Origin: Nanchangia anserum
Lineage (GTDB): Bacteria > Actinomycetota > Actinomycetes > Actinomycetales > Actinomycetaceae
Reading direction: 5' to 3'
Assembly (NCBI RefSeq): GCF_015240065.1
Contig: NZ_CP060506.1
Coordinates: forward strand, 1,674,001-1,738,000
DNA length: 64,000 nt
Part shown: positions 36,679-47,878 of the stretch, one piece after another
Numbering within the stretch: the first letter of the stretch is position 1
How the letters are laid out: each line of letters opens with the position of its first letter
Made by a program: the position numbers and the translations under genes
The notes under the pieces: model-generated
Seen by the model: the letters and a program-made list of their open reading frames with translations, nothing else
Databases searched by the model: none
Told to the model about the DNA's origin: nothing

Positions 36679-38827
36679 TGGGCCGAGTCCTCGGGGTCGC
36701 GCTGGGGCATCGCCGGGATGGTGCCGGTCGTCGTCGGGCGCATGATGGCGGGCTGCTTCGTCCCAGTTTGCGCCGCGGCGTCGGCAATGTCGGCCTGGCT
36801 GATCTCTTGGGTCTGCGGCGGTTCCGGAATGTCGTCGAGCAGGGGCGGCGGGGGCGTCGCCTGCGCCTCGTCGGTGTCCGTGCGCGCGTGCGGGCATGGG
36901 GAGATTCGTCGTCCGTGGGTTGGCCGACCGACGCGTCGGGGGCGGGGGCCGGCGGCGCGCTCGGTGTCTGGGGGGCCGCGTCGGTTGCCCAGTCGGCACC
37001 GGACTTTTCGAGTTTCTGCGCCAGGCCCGCGGGCAGGGCGACGACGGGGTCCTCGGCAGCGGGTGGGGGGACCGGGGCGAACTCGTGCATCCGGTCCTTG
37101 AGGGACTGGCGAGTGGGGTTGGCGACGGGTTCGGGTGCGGGGCGGGGAACCTCGGGCTCGTGGTCGGCGAGATCTTTCAGCGAGATCGGCTGGGTCGGCT
37201 CGCCCTCGTCATCGTCATCATCCTCCTCCGCCGGGGCCTGCTCCGCGGGGGCGGGCGCCGGGTCGGCGGGCGCGGGAGGAGCGGGAAGCACGGGGTCACC
37301 AGCGGTGTCGGCGTCTGCGGCGGCGTCGGTGTCGTCGGCGTCGACTTGCTCGAGGGCAGCCGTGTCGAGTTGGCGCAGCGACCGCGTATTCACGCCCTCC
37401 ACGGCGGTGTCGGCGTCATCGACGATCACGGGATCGGCGGGAGCGGGCAGAGATGCCGGCAGGGCAGGCGGTGCCGGTTCGGCTTCGACGACCTCGACGG
37501 GCTGGTTCGAGGCGGGCGAGCCGGCGAAGAACGCCTTGATGCGCTGCCACAGCGATGGCTTGGGCGCAGGCGCGCTCGCCTCCTCGGCTGCGTCGGTTTC
37601 CTCCACGGCCGGCGTGCTCACGCCCGAGATGCCCAGGGGCGCGGCCGGGGTCGTGGGCCGCTCGAGGCTCAGTAGCGGGTCGACCGGCCCCTCGGCGAGG
37701 ACGACGGATTCGGGATCGTCGAGGATGCGTGCCGGCTGGTCGTCACGCACGGCCTCCCACTTGGGCAGTGGCAGCGGTTCGAGGTCGGCGAGCGCGACCT
37801 TGCGCACCAGCCAGTTCGGGTCGATCGAGCGTATGCCCGCGCGATCGGGGGCCTCCTCGACCAGCTCGGCGATCGGGCCGACTCCAGCCAGGTGTGCCTC
37901 GGGGCGAATGAAGTACCACGGCGCCAGGACAAAGGCGCGCTGGCCCGCGCGCGGGTGCGGCAGGGTCAGGCTCGGGTCCTCGGAGCGCACGCCCTCGTAG
38001 GAGATGATGTCGATGTCGAGGGTGCGCGGCCCCCATTCTTCGTCGCGGGTGCGGCCGTGGCGGTCCTCCAGCGTGTGCGCCGCAGCCAGCAGCTCGCGCG
38101 GGGACAGCATGGTCTGGACGAGGACGATGACGTTGGCGTAATCGGGCTGAGAGGGCTGGTCGGGCCGCAGGACCGCTGCCGTGCGCACGAGCGGGGACAC
38201 CTCGGTGACCCCGATGCCGTCCCAGTGGTCGAGTTCGCCAACGACCTCGCGCAGCGTCTGCTCGCGCTCGCCGAGGTTGGCCCCAAGCGACAGCACGACC
38301 GAACGCGGCTTGTCGGGCGCGCGGTCGAGGCCGGGGAAGTCCGCGCTATCGCGGCTGGCGGCGCCGTGTTCCATCCAGTCGCGCGGCTCCTCGTCTTCTC
38401 GCGGGTCCGTCGCGGGCTCCGCGGGTTCTGGGAGGTCGTCGAGTCCGGCCCACACGGTCACGGCGACGTCGCCGAGCGGCGGGTCGAGCGGGGCCTCGGG
38501 CTTGTGCACGCGCACGCGCACGGCGCGCACCTGCGGGAAGTCGAGGACGCGCTGGGCGATCACGTCGGCCAGCGATTCGATGAGGTTGTGGGGGTCTCCC
38601 TCGAGGACGTCACGCACGGCCTCGGCGATGACCGAGTAATCGGCGGTGTCGTCGACGCGGTCCGATTCACGGGCCGCGCGCAGGTCGCAGTACATGTCGA
38701 TGTCAGCGATGAACGTGTGCGCGGCCTCGCGCTCGGCGGGGTAGACGCCGTGGCGTCCCTGTCCCGTGATGCCGGCCAGCTGGATGCAGTCCAGCCCCAT
38801 CAGGGCGCGATGAGAGATCCCGTTCAT
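36675..38827 (-). CDS. FolB-FolK fusion with a very long acidic C-terminal tail (one frameshift as given)
   Basis: Two folate enzymes in one chain. Residues about 1-130 (DCIQLAGITGQGRHGVYPAEREAAHTF) are dihydroneopterin aldolase; about 160-330 (VVLSLGANLGEREQTLREVV, SQPDYANVIVLVQTMLSP, EEWGPRTLDIDIISYEG, LPHPRAGQRAFVLAPW) are 6-hydroxymethyldihydropterin pyrophosphokinase. After that comes a tail of more than 300 residues, rich in Pro, Ala, Asp and Glu with an EEDDDDDEGEP run and a short amphipathic stretch SLWQRIKAFFAG. A base missing near 36881-36888 is needed to reach the stop. Corrected length is 717 residues; FolB-FolK fusions without a tail are about 300. The stop overlaps DUF3180; the start overlaps folP. 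Ribosome site AAGGAG. Confidence 0.9.
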
Positions 38828-39684
38828 GCGTGCTCCTTCCACATGCGCCCGACCCGGACGGCCTGGACGCTTGGCGCAACGTCGTGGACGCGTACCGCCC
38901 AGGCTCCCGCCGCCGCGACGAGGGCGCTGACCGCGGCCGTTGCCGGATCGCGCTGCTGGGCCTCCTCGCCGCCACACGCGGCGAGGAATCGTTTTCTGCT
39001 GGCACCGATGAGGACGGGGAAACCCGTGTCGCGCAGCCGCGCGGTCGCGGCCGCCAGGTGCCACGACTGCTCCGTGGTCTTCGCGAATCCCAGCCCCGGG
39101 TCGATGATGACGCGACCGAGGTCGACGCCGGCCTCGGCCAGGTCGCGCAGGCGGTGTGCGAGTTCGCACAGCACGCCGGTGACGACGCCATCGGGGTAAT
39201 CGCAGTGAGCGTCCATCGTCGCCGGGGTGCCCCGCCAATGCTGGGCAACGTAGCCCACCGAGGACGCCGCAATGACCGTCCCCATCTGGGGGTCGGCCGT
39301 GCCGCCGGAGACGTCGTTGATGAGGAGAGCGCCGGCATCAATGGCCCGGCGCGCCACACCGGCGTGAAGCGTGTCGACCGAAACGGCGTGCCCGTCACGG
39401 ACGAGCCGGGTGAGAACGGGACCAACCCGGCGCCATTCCTCGGCCTCGTCGACGTCCGGCGCACCCGGGCGCGTGGACTGGCCACCGATGTCAATGATGT
39501 CGGCGCCGCTCGCGCGCATCTGCTCGGCGTGGGCGCAGGCCGCACCCGGATCGGCGTAGGCCCCGCCGTCGGAAAATGAATCGGGGGTGACGTTGAGAAT
39601 TCCCATGACGAGGCACCGCTCGCCACCGCGGATCGGAGCCGGGAGGCGCCCTGCGGTCGGTTCGGGGAAGTCGACGTCACTCAC
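38824..39684 (-). CDS. folP: Dihydropteroate synthase
   Basis: A 286-residue TIM-barrel enzyme that joins the pterin pyrophosphate to p-aminobenzoate; the sulfonamide target. The pterin site is in LVMGILNVTPDSFSDGGAY and GADIIDIGGQSTRPGAP, and the later elements VSVDTLHAGVARRAID, INDVSGG, VIIDPGLGFAKTTEQ and LIGASRKRFL are all present. The 4-bp overlap with folB/K and the position after folE place it in the dihydrofolate operon. No loss of a catalytic residue is seen. Confidence 0.97.
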   Translation of the reverse strand: MSDVDFPEPTAGRLPAPIRGGERCLVMGILNVTPDSFSDGGAYADPGAACAHAEQMRASGADIIDIGGQSTRPGAPDVDEAEEWRRVGPVLTRLVRDGHAVSVDTLHAGVARRAIDAGALLINDVSGGTADPQMGTVIAASSVGYVAQHWRGTPATMDAHCDYPDGVVTGVLCELAHRLRDLAEAGVDLGRVIIDPGLGFAKTTEQSWHLAAATARLRDTGFPVLIGASRKRFLAACGGEEAQQRDPATAAVSALVAAAGAWAVRVHDVAPSVQAVRVGRMWKEHA

Positions 39685-39759
39685 GGTTTGAGTCTACCCG
39701 TATCGGGTCTATCCTCCCCGTGACATCGACGCGCTCGCGTGGCAAAACCCAGGCGAGAG

Positions 39760-40329
39760 CTACTGCCTAGCCCCGAGGATAAGGCTCATGACCTCCCCGC
39801 GGGTGCGCTCGTCGGAGCGCATGAGGCCGCGCAGCGCCGAGGTGATCGTGCGCGAGCCCGGTTTCTGGATGCCGCGCATCGTCATGCACAGGTGCTCCGC
39901 CTCGCACACGACGGCAACCCCGCGCGGGGCCAGGCGCTCGTCCACCGCGTCGGCGACCTGACTCGTCAGCCGCTCTTGCACCTGGAGACGGCGCGCGTAG
40001 CCGTCGACGACGCGGGCGAGCTTGCTCAGGCCCGTCACTCGCCCGTCGGAGGGGACGTAGGCGACGGCCGCGGTGCCAAAAAACGGCAGCATGTGGTGCT
40101 CGCACAGCGAGTAGAACGGGATGTCGCGCACGAGCACCATCTCGTCGTGCCCCAGGTCGAACGTCGTCGCCAGGGCCTGCGACGGGTCGGCCTCGGCCCC
40201 GGACAAGATCTCGCGGTAGGCCCGGGCCATCCGGTCGGGGGTGCCGGCCAGCCCGTCGCGATCGGGGTCCTCCCCCACCGCGACCAGCAGGTCGCGCACC
40301 GCCCGTCTCACGCCGTCGGCGTCGTACAC
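39760..40329 (-). CDS. folE: GTP cyclohydrolase I
   Basis: A 189-residue enzyme that converts GTP to 7,8-dihydroneopterin triphosphate, the first step of folate synthesis. The Zn site and active-site residues are visible in [24 protein letters not shown] (Cys-His-His), and in the later [38 protein letters not shown] and RRLQVQERL match the family. GTG 40329 starts 3 nt after the ftsH stop, so it is read from the ftsH transcript. Confidence 0.97.
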   Translation of the reverse strand: MYDADGVRRAVRDLLVAVGEDPDRDGLAGTPDRMARAYREILSGAEADPSQALATTFDLGHDEMVLVRDIPFYSLCEHHMLPFFGTAAVAYVPSDGRVTGLSKLARVVDGYARRLQVQERLTSQVADAVDERLAPRGVAVVCEAEHLCMTMRGIQKPGSRTITSALRGLMRSDERTRGEVMSLILGARQ

Positions 40330-40332
40330 GGC

Positions 40333-42339
40333 CTACTCCGGGTACTCGATCTCGGGCGGGACCGGGGCGGTGGGAACGACCTCGTCGGACTCCCCCACCG
40401 GGTTGCCGAGGCGGGCACCGGGCACGGCCCGGCCGACCCGTACGACCACACGTCGCGCTCGGGCTGCTTGACGACGTTCGCCCACAGCTCGTCGAGCTGG
40501 CCCTCAAGCAGTGTCTCCTTCTCCATGAGCTCGCGCGCGAGGGTGTCGAGGACGTCGCGGTTGCGGGTGAGGATCTCCCACGCCTCGCGGTTTGCCGCAT
40601 CCAGCAGGGCGCGGACCTCGGAGTCGATCGTCGCGGCGATGTCCTCGGAGTAGTCGCGTGGGCCACGGCCCCCGCCCATGCCGATCGCCGAGGTGTCCTC
40701 GCTGCCAAACTTGACCGTGCCGATCTTCGACGACATGCCGTAGTCGGTGACGAGCTTGCGCGCCGAGGCCGTCGCCTTGTCGATGTCGTTGGCGGCACCC
40801 GTCGACGGGTCGCGGAAGACGATCTCTTCGGCGACGCGCCCGCCCATGGCGTAGACGAGTTCGTCGAGAATCTGGTTGCGCGTCTTGTTGTAGCGGTCCT
40901 CGCTGGGCATGACCATCGTGTACCCGAAGGGCGCGCCCGCGGCAGAATCGTGATCTTCGTGACCGGGTCGGTGTAGCGCAACGCGGCCGCACACAGGGCG
41001 TGGCCGCCCTCGTGGTAGGCGGTGACGAGCTTGTCGTGGTCGTTCATGACCCGGGTGCGCTTTTGCGGACCGGCGATGACGCGATCGATCGCCTCGTCCA
41101 CCGCGCGGTGTCGATGAGGTCGGCGTTCGAGCGCGCCGTCAGCAGCGCCGCCTCGTTGAGGACGTTCGCCAAGTCGGCACCGGTGAACCCGGGCGTGCGC
41201 TTGGCGATCTGCTCGAGGTCGACGTCCTTTGTCATCGGCTTGCCGCTGGCGTGAACCCGCAAGATCGCCGCGCGCCCCTTGAGGTCGGGCGCCTCGACGT
41301 TGACCTGGCGGTCAAAACGCCCCGGACGCAACAGGGCGGGGTCGAGGACGTCGGGGCGGTTCGTGGCCGCGATGAGGATGACGTTCGTGGATTCGTCGAA
41401 GCCGTCCATCTCGACCAGCAGCTGATTGAGCGTCTGTTCGCGCTCGTCGTTGCCGCCACCCATACCGGCGCCACGGTGACGACCGACGGCGTCGATCTCG
41501 TCGACAAAGATGATGGCCGGAGAGTTTTCCTTTGCCTGCTCGAACAGGTCGCGCACGCGCTGGGCGCCAACGCCGACGTAGAGTTCGACGAATTCCGAGC
41601 CCGACATCGAATAGAACGGCACGCCGGCCTCGCCGGCCACGGCCTTCGCCAGCAGCGTCTTACCCGTTCCCGGCGGGCCGTAGAGCAGCACGCCCTTGGG
41701 GATGCGCGCCCCCACGGCGCGGAACTTCTGGGGGGCCGACAGGAATTCGTGGATTTCGCGCAGCTCCTCCACGGCTTCCTCAGCACCGGCGACGTCGGCG
41801 AACGTCACGCGCGGGCGGTCCGCCGCGGCCGACTTGGCCTTGGACTTGCCGAATCCCCCGCCGGGGCCAAACATGCCCCCGGCCGACATCCGCGACGACA
41901 CCAGCCACATGGCGCCGATGAACAGGCCCACCATGACGACGATCTGGAGCAGCGACTGCCACCAGCCGCCCGTCGGCACCACCGAGTCGTAGCCGTTCTT
42001 CGGGTCGGCCTTCTCGACGAGCTGAGCCACCTGCTCGGCCTGGGCGCGGGTGTAGGTGAACGTCACGCGATCGGTCGGCGAGGGCTTGACCAGCGTCATC
42101 TGGTCGTCGCGAGACTTCGGCGTGTACTTCTTCGACAGGTCGAGCACGACCGTCTGGGTGCCGTCGTTGACGACGGCCCGCTTCACCGTGCCGGATTTGA
42201 GGACGCTCACGCCCTCCGAGGTGTCAACCGTCGTCGGCGCCATCAGCTGGCTGATGACCCACATCGCGATCAAGAGGATCGCCAGCGGCACGAGCCACCG
42301 GGCGAAGCGCATGGGGGTCTTCTTTTTTGTCGTCGCCAT
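40333..42339 (-). CDS. ftsH: ATP-dependent zinc metalloprotease FtsH (three frameshifts as given)
   Basis: Membrane-anchored AAA+ protease for damaged membrane proteins. Two N-terminal membrane segments ([40 protein letters not shown]) enclose an external domain. The AAA domain has [30 protein letters not shown] and [24 protein letters not shown]. The protease has the Zn motif [16 protein letters not shown], then a distal Asp-containing region. Single bases are missing near 41105-41110, 40930-40940 and 40431-40434; correction gives 669 residues ending in a Pro-rich tail. FtsH is usually essential, so these are most likely sequence errors. Gene order tilS-hpt-ftsH-folE is conserved. Confidence 0.93.
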
Positions 42340-42367
42340 AGGTCCTCGCGGATCGAAAAAGAGGGAG

Positions 42368-42934
42368 CTACTTTTCGTACACGTGCGGGTTCAACAACCC
42401 GACAAAGGGCAAGTTGCGGTAGCGCTCGGCGTAGTCGAGGCCGTAGCCCACCACGAACTCGTTAGGAATATCGAAACCGACGTACTTGACGTCGATGTGG
42501 ACCTTCGCCGCATCGGGCTTGCGCAGCATCGTCGCGATCTCGACCGAACGTGCCCCGCGCGAACGCAGGTTCGCCAGCAGCCACGACAGGGTCAGCCCCG
42601 AATCGATGATGTCTTCGACGATGAGGACGTCGCGGCCCTGCACGTCGGCGTCGAGGTCCTTGAGGATGCGCACGACGCCCGACGACTTCGTGCCCGACCC
42701 GTAGGAGGACACGGCCATCCAGTCCATCGCAACGTGACGATTGAGGTGGCGCGATAGGTCGGCCATGACCATGACCGCGCCCTTGAGGACGCCGACCAGC
42801 AGCAGCTCGCGCCCCTCGTAGTCGCGCTCGATCTGTCGAGCCATCTCGTCGAGCTTGTCGGAAATCTCGCGCTCACTAATGAGGACGGTCTTGAGGTCGT
42901 CACCCAGCTGATTCGCTTCCACGTCCCCCATCAT
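42368..42934 (-). CDS. hpt: Hypoxanthine-guanine phosphoribosyltransferase
   Basis: About 188 residues; salvages hypoxanthine and guanine with PRPP. The PRPP motif [18 protein letters not shown] is exact, as are [21 protein letters not shown] and [20 protein letters not shown] and the base-binding [28 protein letters not shown]. Start ATG 42934 overlaps the tilS stop by 4 bp; the reading frame extends farther but the overlap is typical of the tilS-hpt pair. ftsH follows 28 nt downstream. Confidence 0.97.
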   Translation of the reverse strand: MMGDVEANQLGDDLKTVLISEREISDKLDEMARQIERDYEGRELLLVGVLKGAVMVMADLSRHLNRHVAMDWMAVSSYGSGTKSSGVVRILKDLDADVQGRDVLIVEDIIDSGLTLSWLLANLRSRGARSVEIATMLRKPDAAKVHIDVKYVGFDIPNEFVVGYGLDYAERYRNLPFVGLLNPHVYEK

Positions 42935-44025
42935 ACGGAGTGGACGCTCTGGCTGCGCCACCAGACGAGGACGCTACTGCCCGAAACGCGCCGGACAAGC
43001 ACACCTCCCGGCAGGTCGATCGGCCCCTGCCCTCGCCAGCAGGTCACCAACCCGTCGAGCGCCGCGATGTGGACGACGCCGAGGTCACCGGGGCGCGCAC
43101 CGGCGCGAATGCTCAGCTGGCGCAGCACCCGGGCACGCACCGCCTCCGGGGCCTCGACCAGCCGCGAACACCGCGCCCGCGCCTCCTCGCCGTCCTCGGC
43201 GGGGACGACAACCTCGGCCAGCCACTCGGCAGCTGCCGCGTCCAGGGCGTCGGCGTCGCGACGGGCAAGTGCGGCGGTGCGCGCGAGCGCCGGCACGGGA
43301 TCGACGCCGAGCGCACGCCGAAGAGCCGGCAGCGCCTCAGCCCTCACAGCAGCCCGGCGCAGCGGCGAGCCGTCGGCGGCACGCCACGGCCCATCGGGGC
43401 GATTTGTCGGATCCTCGGCCCACGTCACACCGACCTGGCGCAGGGCCTCGCGCAACGTGGCTCTGCGCAGCCCGAGCAGGGGCCGATGCACGCGCTGCCC
43501 GGGCGACTCCAGGCCACTGCCCATCCCCGCGAGCGCGCGGGTTCCCGAACCGCGCGCCAGGGCGAGGAGCACGGTTTCGGCCTGGTCGTCGGCGGTGTGA
43601 CCGGTGAGGATCGCGGCGGCGCCCAGCTCATCGGCGTGCCGGTTGAGCGCGTCCCAGCGGGCGTCGCGGGCGGCGGCCTCGGGTCCGCCGGGCCCGGTGA
43701 CGCTGACGCGCTCGATCCTCGCCTCATCCGCGCCGAGGTCGCGCAGCGCGGCGGCGGTGCGGCGGGCTTCCTCACCCGATTCCGGGCGCAGCCCGTGGTC
43801 GATCGTCACGGTGACGACACGGTGGCCCAGGCGCGGGGCACCGTCAATGGCGGCGAGGGCGAGCGCCATCGAGTCAGCACCGCCGGAGACGGCGAGCACG
43901 AGGGTGACCGGATCGGCGAAGGCGGCCTCGAGGTGGTGGCGCAGGGCGAGCGAGACGTCGCGCAGCGCACCCGTGGGAGTGGCCCCGACGAGGTCGCTGG
44001 CGCGCCTAGAGTGCGGCGACACCAC
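42931..44025 (-). CDS. tilS: tRNA(Ile)-lysidine synthetase
   Basis: A 364-residue PP-loop ATPase that converts C34 of the tRNA-Ile CAU anticodon to lysidine, so that it reads AUA. The ATP motif is [14 protein letters not shown], followed by [48 protein letters not shown] and [15 protein letters not shown]. The C-terminal region is shorter than the E. coli enzyme, as in other actinobacteria. GTG 44025 overlaps the end of dacB by 20 bp. It is coupled to hpt. Confidence 0.95.
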   Translation of the reverse strand: MVSPHSRRASDLVGATPTGALRDVSLALRHHLEAAFADPVTLVLAVSGGADSMALALAAIDGAPRLGHRVVTVTIDHGLRPESGEEARRTAAALRDLGADEARIERVSVTGPGGPEAAARDARWDALNRHADELGAAAILTGHTADDQAETVLLALARGSGTRALAGMGSGLESPGQRVHRPLLGLRRATLREALRQVGVTWAEDPTNRPDGPWRAADGSPLRRAAVRAEALPALRRALGVDPVPALARTAALARRDADALDAAAAEWLAEVVVPAEDGEEARARCSRLVEAPEAVRARVLRQLSIRAGARPGDLGVVHIAALDGLVTCWRGQGPIDLPGGVLVRRVSGSSVLVWWRSQSVHSV

Positions 44026-45445
44026 TCACCATGCGGTCGAGTTCGTCGAGAACGTGACCGCCCTGGCCGTCGGCGTAGTCGGCGATGACGACGGAGTAGA
44101 TGAGAACCTCCCCCGACGCCGTGGGCACGAATCCCGTCAGCGAGCGGGCGTTGCCCAGCGATCCGGTCTTGGCGCGCACGATGCCCGCGGCGTCCGTGTT
44201 CATCCAGCGGTCGTGCAGGGTGCCGTCAAGGGCGGCGACGGGCAGGGCGGATCCCAGCGAGCGGGCGCGCGGCTGCTTGGCGTCGCGGGCGACGGCGAGC
44301 GAGTGGGCGAGGACGGAGGCCGAGATCTTGCCGTTTTCGCTCAAGCCCGAGCAGTCGTGGGCCTGATACCCCTCAGTGTCGACGCCAATTCCCGCCAGGG
44401 TCTCGCGCACGGTGGCGACGCCGCCGTCGTAGGTGGGTTCGTGGTGCGTGGCCAGGGCGCTCGCGCGGCACAGCCCCTCGGCGAGGACGTTGTCGGAATC
44501 CTTGAGGGTCTCGCGCACGATCTCGGCCAGAGGCGCAGACGTGACGCTGGCCAGAGTCGTCGCGCCTTCCGGGGTGGCGGCGCGGCTCACGCCGGTGACG
44601 GTGATGCCGTTGGCGGTAAGCGCCTCGACGAATCGCTGGGTGGCGGCCATCGCCGGGTCGTCAACGTAGCCATACGTGAGGTCGGGGTTGGCCAGCCCCG
44701 TGTTGATCGCCAGGGGCGCGATCTTGCCGGCAAATGCCGTCGTCTGCGCGCTCACCCAATCGGGATGCGGGTCCTGCGCTCCCCACAGAGTGTCGTCGAG
44801 GGCGACGGAAACCGTCGTGATCTTGCGGTCTTTGAGCTTTTGCGCGCTCTGGCGCGCCAGCGTCGCGAGGCCGGCGTGCCCGCGCACGAGCGCCGGGTCC
44901 GACTCGCCGGCACCCAGCAACTGGTCGCCGCCCCCACGCAGGGTCACGGTGGATCCGCTCAGCAGCGCCGTCGTCGAAAACGTGTGGTCGGGACCCAACA
45001 CGGTGAGCGCCGCCAGGGCCGTGGGCACCTTCGTCGAGGACGCAGGCGTGTAGGCCGTCGTCGGTTCGTGGGAAGCCACCGTCGTCCCGGTCTCGGCCGA
45101 GATGATGTCGACGGAGATATGGGTGGCGATCGGCGGGGGCTGCTCGCCCTCGGCCGGCTGCTGCCCCTCTGGCGTCGGAACGGGCTTGGCCAGTTCGGCG
45201 ACCATGTGGTCGACCTGGGCCTGCACGGCCGCCGGGTCGACGTGCCCGGGGGTGCGCGTGGCCGGCAGTTTCGCCGCCTGTTCGCTCGTCGTCGCCGGGC
45301 GGACGAGCCGGTCGACGTCGCTGAGGCCCGGCTGCATCGTGAGGACGCCGGGGACGATGTCAAACGCGTCGAGGGTGAGGTAGCCCGCGCCCAGCGACGC
45401 GCACACGAGCGTCGACATGATCGGCCAGAAAATACGCGACCGCAC
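44006..45445 (-). CDS. dacB: D-alanyl-D-alanine carboxypeptidase/endopeptidase (PBP4-type)
   Basis: A 479-residue class C penicillin-binding protein exported to the cell surface, trimming peptidoglycan stem peptides. A membrane anchor ([25 protein letters not shown]) precedes the penicillin-binding fold. The motifs are SxxK as [14 protein letters not shown], a Ser-containing [17 protein letters not shown] (SxN), and KTG as [18 protein letters not shown]. An insert domain lies between SxxK and SxN, as in PBP4. GTG 45445 is preferred over 45487 because AAGGAGG lies 9 nt before it. The gene leads the dacB-tilS-hpt-ftsH-fol operon. Confidence 0.93.
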   Translation of the reverse strand: MRSRIFWPIMSTLVCASLGAGYLTLDAFDIVPGVLTMQPGLSDVDRLVRPATTSEQAAKLPATRTPGHVDPAAVQAQVDHMVAELAKPVPTPEGQQPAEGEQPPPIATHISVDIISAETGTTVASHEPTTAYTPASSTKVPTALAALTVLGPDHTFSTTALLSGSTVTLRGGGDQLLGAGESDPALVRGHAGLATLARQSAQKLKDRKITTVSVALDDTLWGAQDPHPDWVSAQTTAFAGKIAPLAINTGLANPDLTYGYVDDPAMAATQRFVEALTANGITVTGVSRAATPEGATTLASVTSAPLAEIVRETLKDSDNVLAEGLCRASALATHHEPTYDGGVATVRETLAGIGVDTEGYQAHDCSGLSENGKISASVLAHSLAVARDAKQPRARSLGSALPVAALDGTLHDRWMNTDAAGIVRAKTGSLGNARSLTGFVPTASGEVLIYSVVIADYADGQGGHVLDELDRMVSGVAAL

Positions 45446-45565
45446 GGGGCGGCTCCTCCTTGTTGTGGACTCGACCGCGCCACGCAACGTGTCGGGGTCT
45501 GTAACACTAGGAGTCTAACCATCTACGCTGGGTTCACTACTTCATCGAGCCAAAAGGGGGAAACC

Positions 45566-46123
45566 GTGGAGTTCGACGTCACGATCGAGATTCCCAAAGG
45601 CAATCGCAATAAGTACGAGATTGACCACCGCACGGGCCGCATTCGGCTCGACCGGATGCTGTTCACCTCGACTCGCTACCCCGACGATTACGGGTTTATC
45701 AACGGCACGCTGGGCGAGGACGGCGACCCCCTGGACGCGCTGGTGCTGCTGGAGGAATCGACGTTCCCCGGTTGCGTCATCCGCTGCCGCGCCCTCGGCA
45801 TGTTCCGCATGCGCGACGAGCACGGCGGTGACGATAAGGTCATCTGCGTCCCCGCGGCCGATCAGCGCGCGTCGTGGCGCACCGACATCGAAGACGTCTC
45901 GGAGTTCCACCGCCTTGAGGTCCAGCACTTCTTCGAGGTGTACAAGGACCTCGAGCCCGGCAAGTCCGTTGAGGGCGCCCACTGGGTGGGCCGCGAGGGC
46001 GCCGAGGAGGAGATCCAGCGTTCGGCCCAGCGCCTGAGCGAGTGGGAAGAGGCCCACAACGAGCGCTACTTCGGCGACGTCAGCCACATCTTTGGCCAGC
46101 TGGCGGCACCGCTGGAGGACTGA
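45566..46123 (+). CDS. ppa: Inorganic pyrophosphatase, soluble family I
   Basis: A 185-residue cytosolic hydrolase of PPi. The active-site Asp clusters are in [40 protein letters not shown] (D-x-D-P-x-D) and [15 protein letters not shown], and [12 protein letters not shown] follows. The start is GTG 45566 after AGGGGG; the longer upstream extension is antisense to dacB. Divergent from dacB and ends in a strong terminator, so a single-gene transcript. Confidence 0.97.
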   Translation: MEFDVTIEIPKGNRNKYEIDHRTGRIRLDRMLFTSTRYPDDYGFINGTLGEDGDPLDALVLLEESTFPGCVIRCRALGMFRMRDEHGGDDKVICVPAADQRASWRTDIEDVSEFHRLEVQHFFEVYKDLEPGKSVEGAHWVGREGAEEEIQRSAQRLSEWEEAHNERYFGDVSHIFGQLAAPLED

Positions 46124-46145
46124 CAGCCCCCCCCTTTTTTTGTCG

Positions 46146-46187
46146 CGGTGAGGGCGCGGACAGACGGTTCGCGCCCTCACCGTTTTT
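46146..46187 (+). terminator. Rho-independent terminator of ppa
   Basis: A 13-bp perfect stem, CGGTGAGGGCGCG with CGCGCCCTCACCG (11-nt loop), followed by TTTTT at 46183-46187. It lies 22 nt after the ppa stop. Confidence 0.93.
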
Positions 46188-46259
46188 CCGCACAGACAGG
46201 CGATTTAGTCCCATGTCACACCAACTGGACAATCGTTAGCCGCGGCGTAGCCTAGAACA

Positions 46260-47789
46260 ATGCCCGATTCTTTCGCTCCCGTCAGTGTGCCCGGAATCGA
46301 TGGCGAGTATTCCCGCAAGAAGATCATGCTCGCCCTCATGCTGCCGCTGGCCATGTCGCTCATTGCCGTCTCGATGATTAACGTCGCCCTGCCCTCAATC
46401 GAGCACGGCCTGGGCGCATCCTCGTCGGATCTGCAATGGGTGCTGTCGGGCTACGCGCTCGTCTTCGGCATGATGCTCGTGCCCGCCGGGCGCCTGGGCG
46501 ACATCATGGGGCGCTCGATGTTCCTCGTCGCCGGGGTCGTCCTGTTTAACCTGGCATCCCTGGCGTGCGGCACGGCGACGACGCCGCTGGCCCTCAACGC
46601 GTTCCGGCTGCTGCAAGGCATCGGCGCGGGCATGATCGGCCCGCAGTCGGCCGGCATCATTCAGCAGTATTTCCGCGGCGCCGAACGCGCCAAGGCCTTC
46701 GCCATCTTCGGCATGACGGTGTCGGTGGCCGTCGCCATCGGCCCGCTGCTGTGCGGCGGGATCATCAGCATCGTCGGCCCCGACGCCGGCTGGCGCACGG
46801 CGTTCCTCGCCAACGTGCCGATTGGGATCCTCGCGATCATCGCCGCGATCTTCTGGCTGCCGTGGGGACGCGAGCGCCAATTCGTCGCGATCCTCACCCG
46901 CCACCGCATCAACACCGGCCAGCTGCCCAAGACCCAGCGCAAGCCGGATGTTCCCACCGTGCCGGGTACGCCCGCCAGCCTGCACGTCGACCTCGACCCC
47001 ATCGGCATGTTGCTGCTGGTCGCCTCGGTCGTGTGCATCATGGTGCCCTTCATCAACGCGACCCACCCGATCATGTTCCTGCTCCTCATCCTCGCCGCCG
47101 TCCTCCTCGTCGCGTGGGTGCGCTGGGAGCGCGGCTACAAGGCACGCGGGCACGAACCGATGGTCGACATGAGCCTGTTCAGCCACTCGACCTACATCAA
47201 CGGCACCAGCGTGTCGGGCAGCTACTTCCTGGGCGGAACGTCGATCTTCGTCCTCGTCGCCCTCTACGTCCAAGACGGCATGGGCGCGACTCCCCTGCAA
47301 TCGGGACTGCTGACCCTGCCCAACGCCCTCATCTCGGGCGTCTCGGCGATGGTGGTTGGCCGCTATGCCTTCCGCTACGCCCGCACAATCCTGTTCGGAT
47401 GCCACGTGTCGATCCTCACCGGCATCGCCGGGTTGGCCATCACCGCGTGGCTGGCCGAGGTCGCCGACCTGTCGTTTTGGTGGATGATCCTGCCGACCAT
47501 GCTCATCGGGATCGGCCAGGGCGGGCTGGGTTCGTGCAACCAGACCGCGACCCTCATGGACGTACCTCCCGAGATGGGCGGGACCGCCGGCGGCGTCAAG
47601 CAGACGGCCGAACGCGTGGGCACAGCGGTTGGTAACGCCATCATCACGGCGATCTTCTATTTCGCCCTCGCCCACTCCGACTGGTCCTTCGCCTTCATCT
47701 GGGGACTCGCCGGCATCGCGTGCTTCATCATCGTCTCGGCAAGCCTCAACCTCTACGACCGCCACGTCAACGGCCCCGGAGTCGGCTAG
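46260..47789 (+). CDS. MFS drug-resistance-type exporter (DHA2/EmrB-QacA family)
   Basis: A 509-residue membrane protein with about fourteen helices. The antiporter elements are present: NVALPSIEHGLGASSSDLQWVLSGYALVFGMMLVPAGRLGDIMGR (loop 2-3 signature) and IGAGMIGPQSAGIIQQYFRGAERAKAFAIFGMTVSVAVAIGPLLCG (motif C region). A Cys/Asp-rich QxTATLMDVPPEMGGTAGGVKQTAERVGTAVG segment closes the C-terminal half. It probably exports small molecules against a proton gradient; the substrate is unknown. TAGCCT at 46248-46253 is 6 nt before ATG, so a leaderless start is likely. No adjacent regulator. Confidence 0.9.
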   Translation: MPDSFAPVSVPGIDGEYSRKKIMLALMLPLAMSLIAVSMINVALPSIEHGLGASSSDLQWVLSGYALVFGMMLVPAGRLGDIMGRSMFLVAGVVLFNLASLACGTATTPLALNAFRLLQGIGAGMIGPQSAGIIQQYFRGAERAKAFAIFGMTVSVAVAIGPLLCGGIISIVGPDAGWRTAFLANVPIGILAIIAAIFWLPWGRERQFVAILTRHRINTGQLPKTQRKPDVPTVPGTPASLHVDLDPIGMLLLVASVVCIMVPFINATHPIMFLLLILAAVLLVAWVRWERGYKARGHEPMVDMSLFSHSTYINGTSVSGSYFLGGTSIFVLVALYVQDGMGATPLQSGLLTLPNALISGVSAMVVGRYAFRYARTILFGCHVSILTGIAGLAITAWLAEVADLSFWWMILPTMLIGIGQGGLGSCNQTATLMDVPPEMGGTAGGVKQTAERVGTAVGNAIITAIFYFALAHSDWSFAFIWGLAGIACFIIVSASLNLYDRHVNGPGVG

Positions 47790-47878
47790 CCCCACACGCA
47801 GTGGCGCAGCTCACGCGTCCACCTGGTGGCCTCCCCTCGCACACCCACGCGATGCCCTGGTTACACTGAGGCACACAT

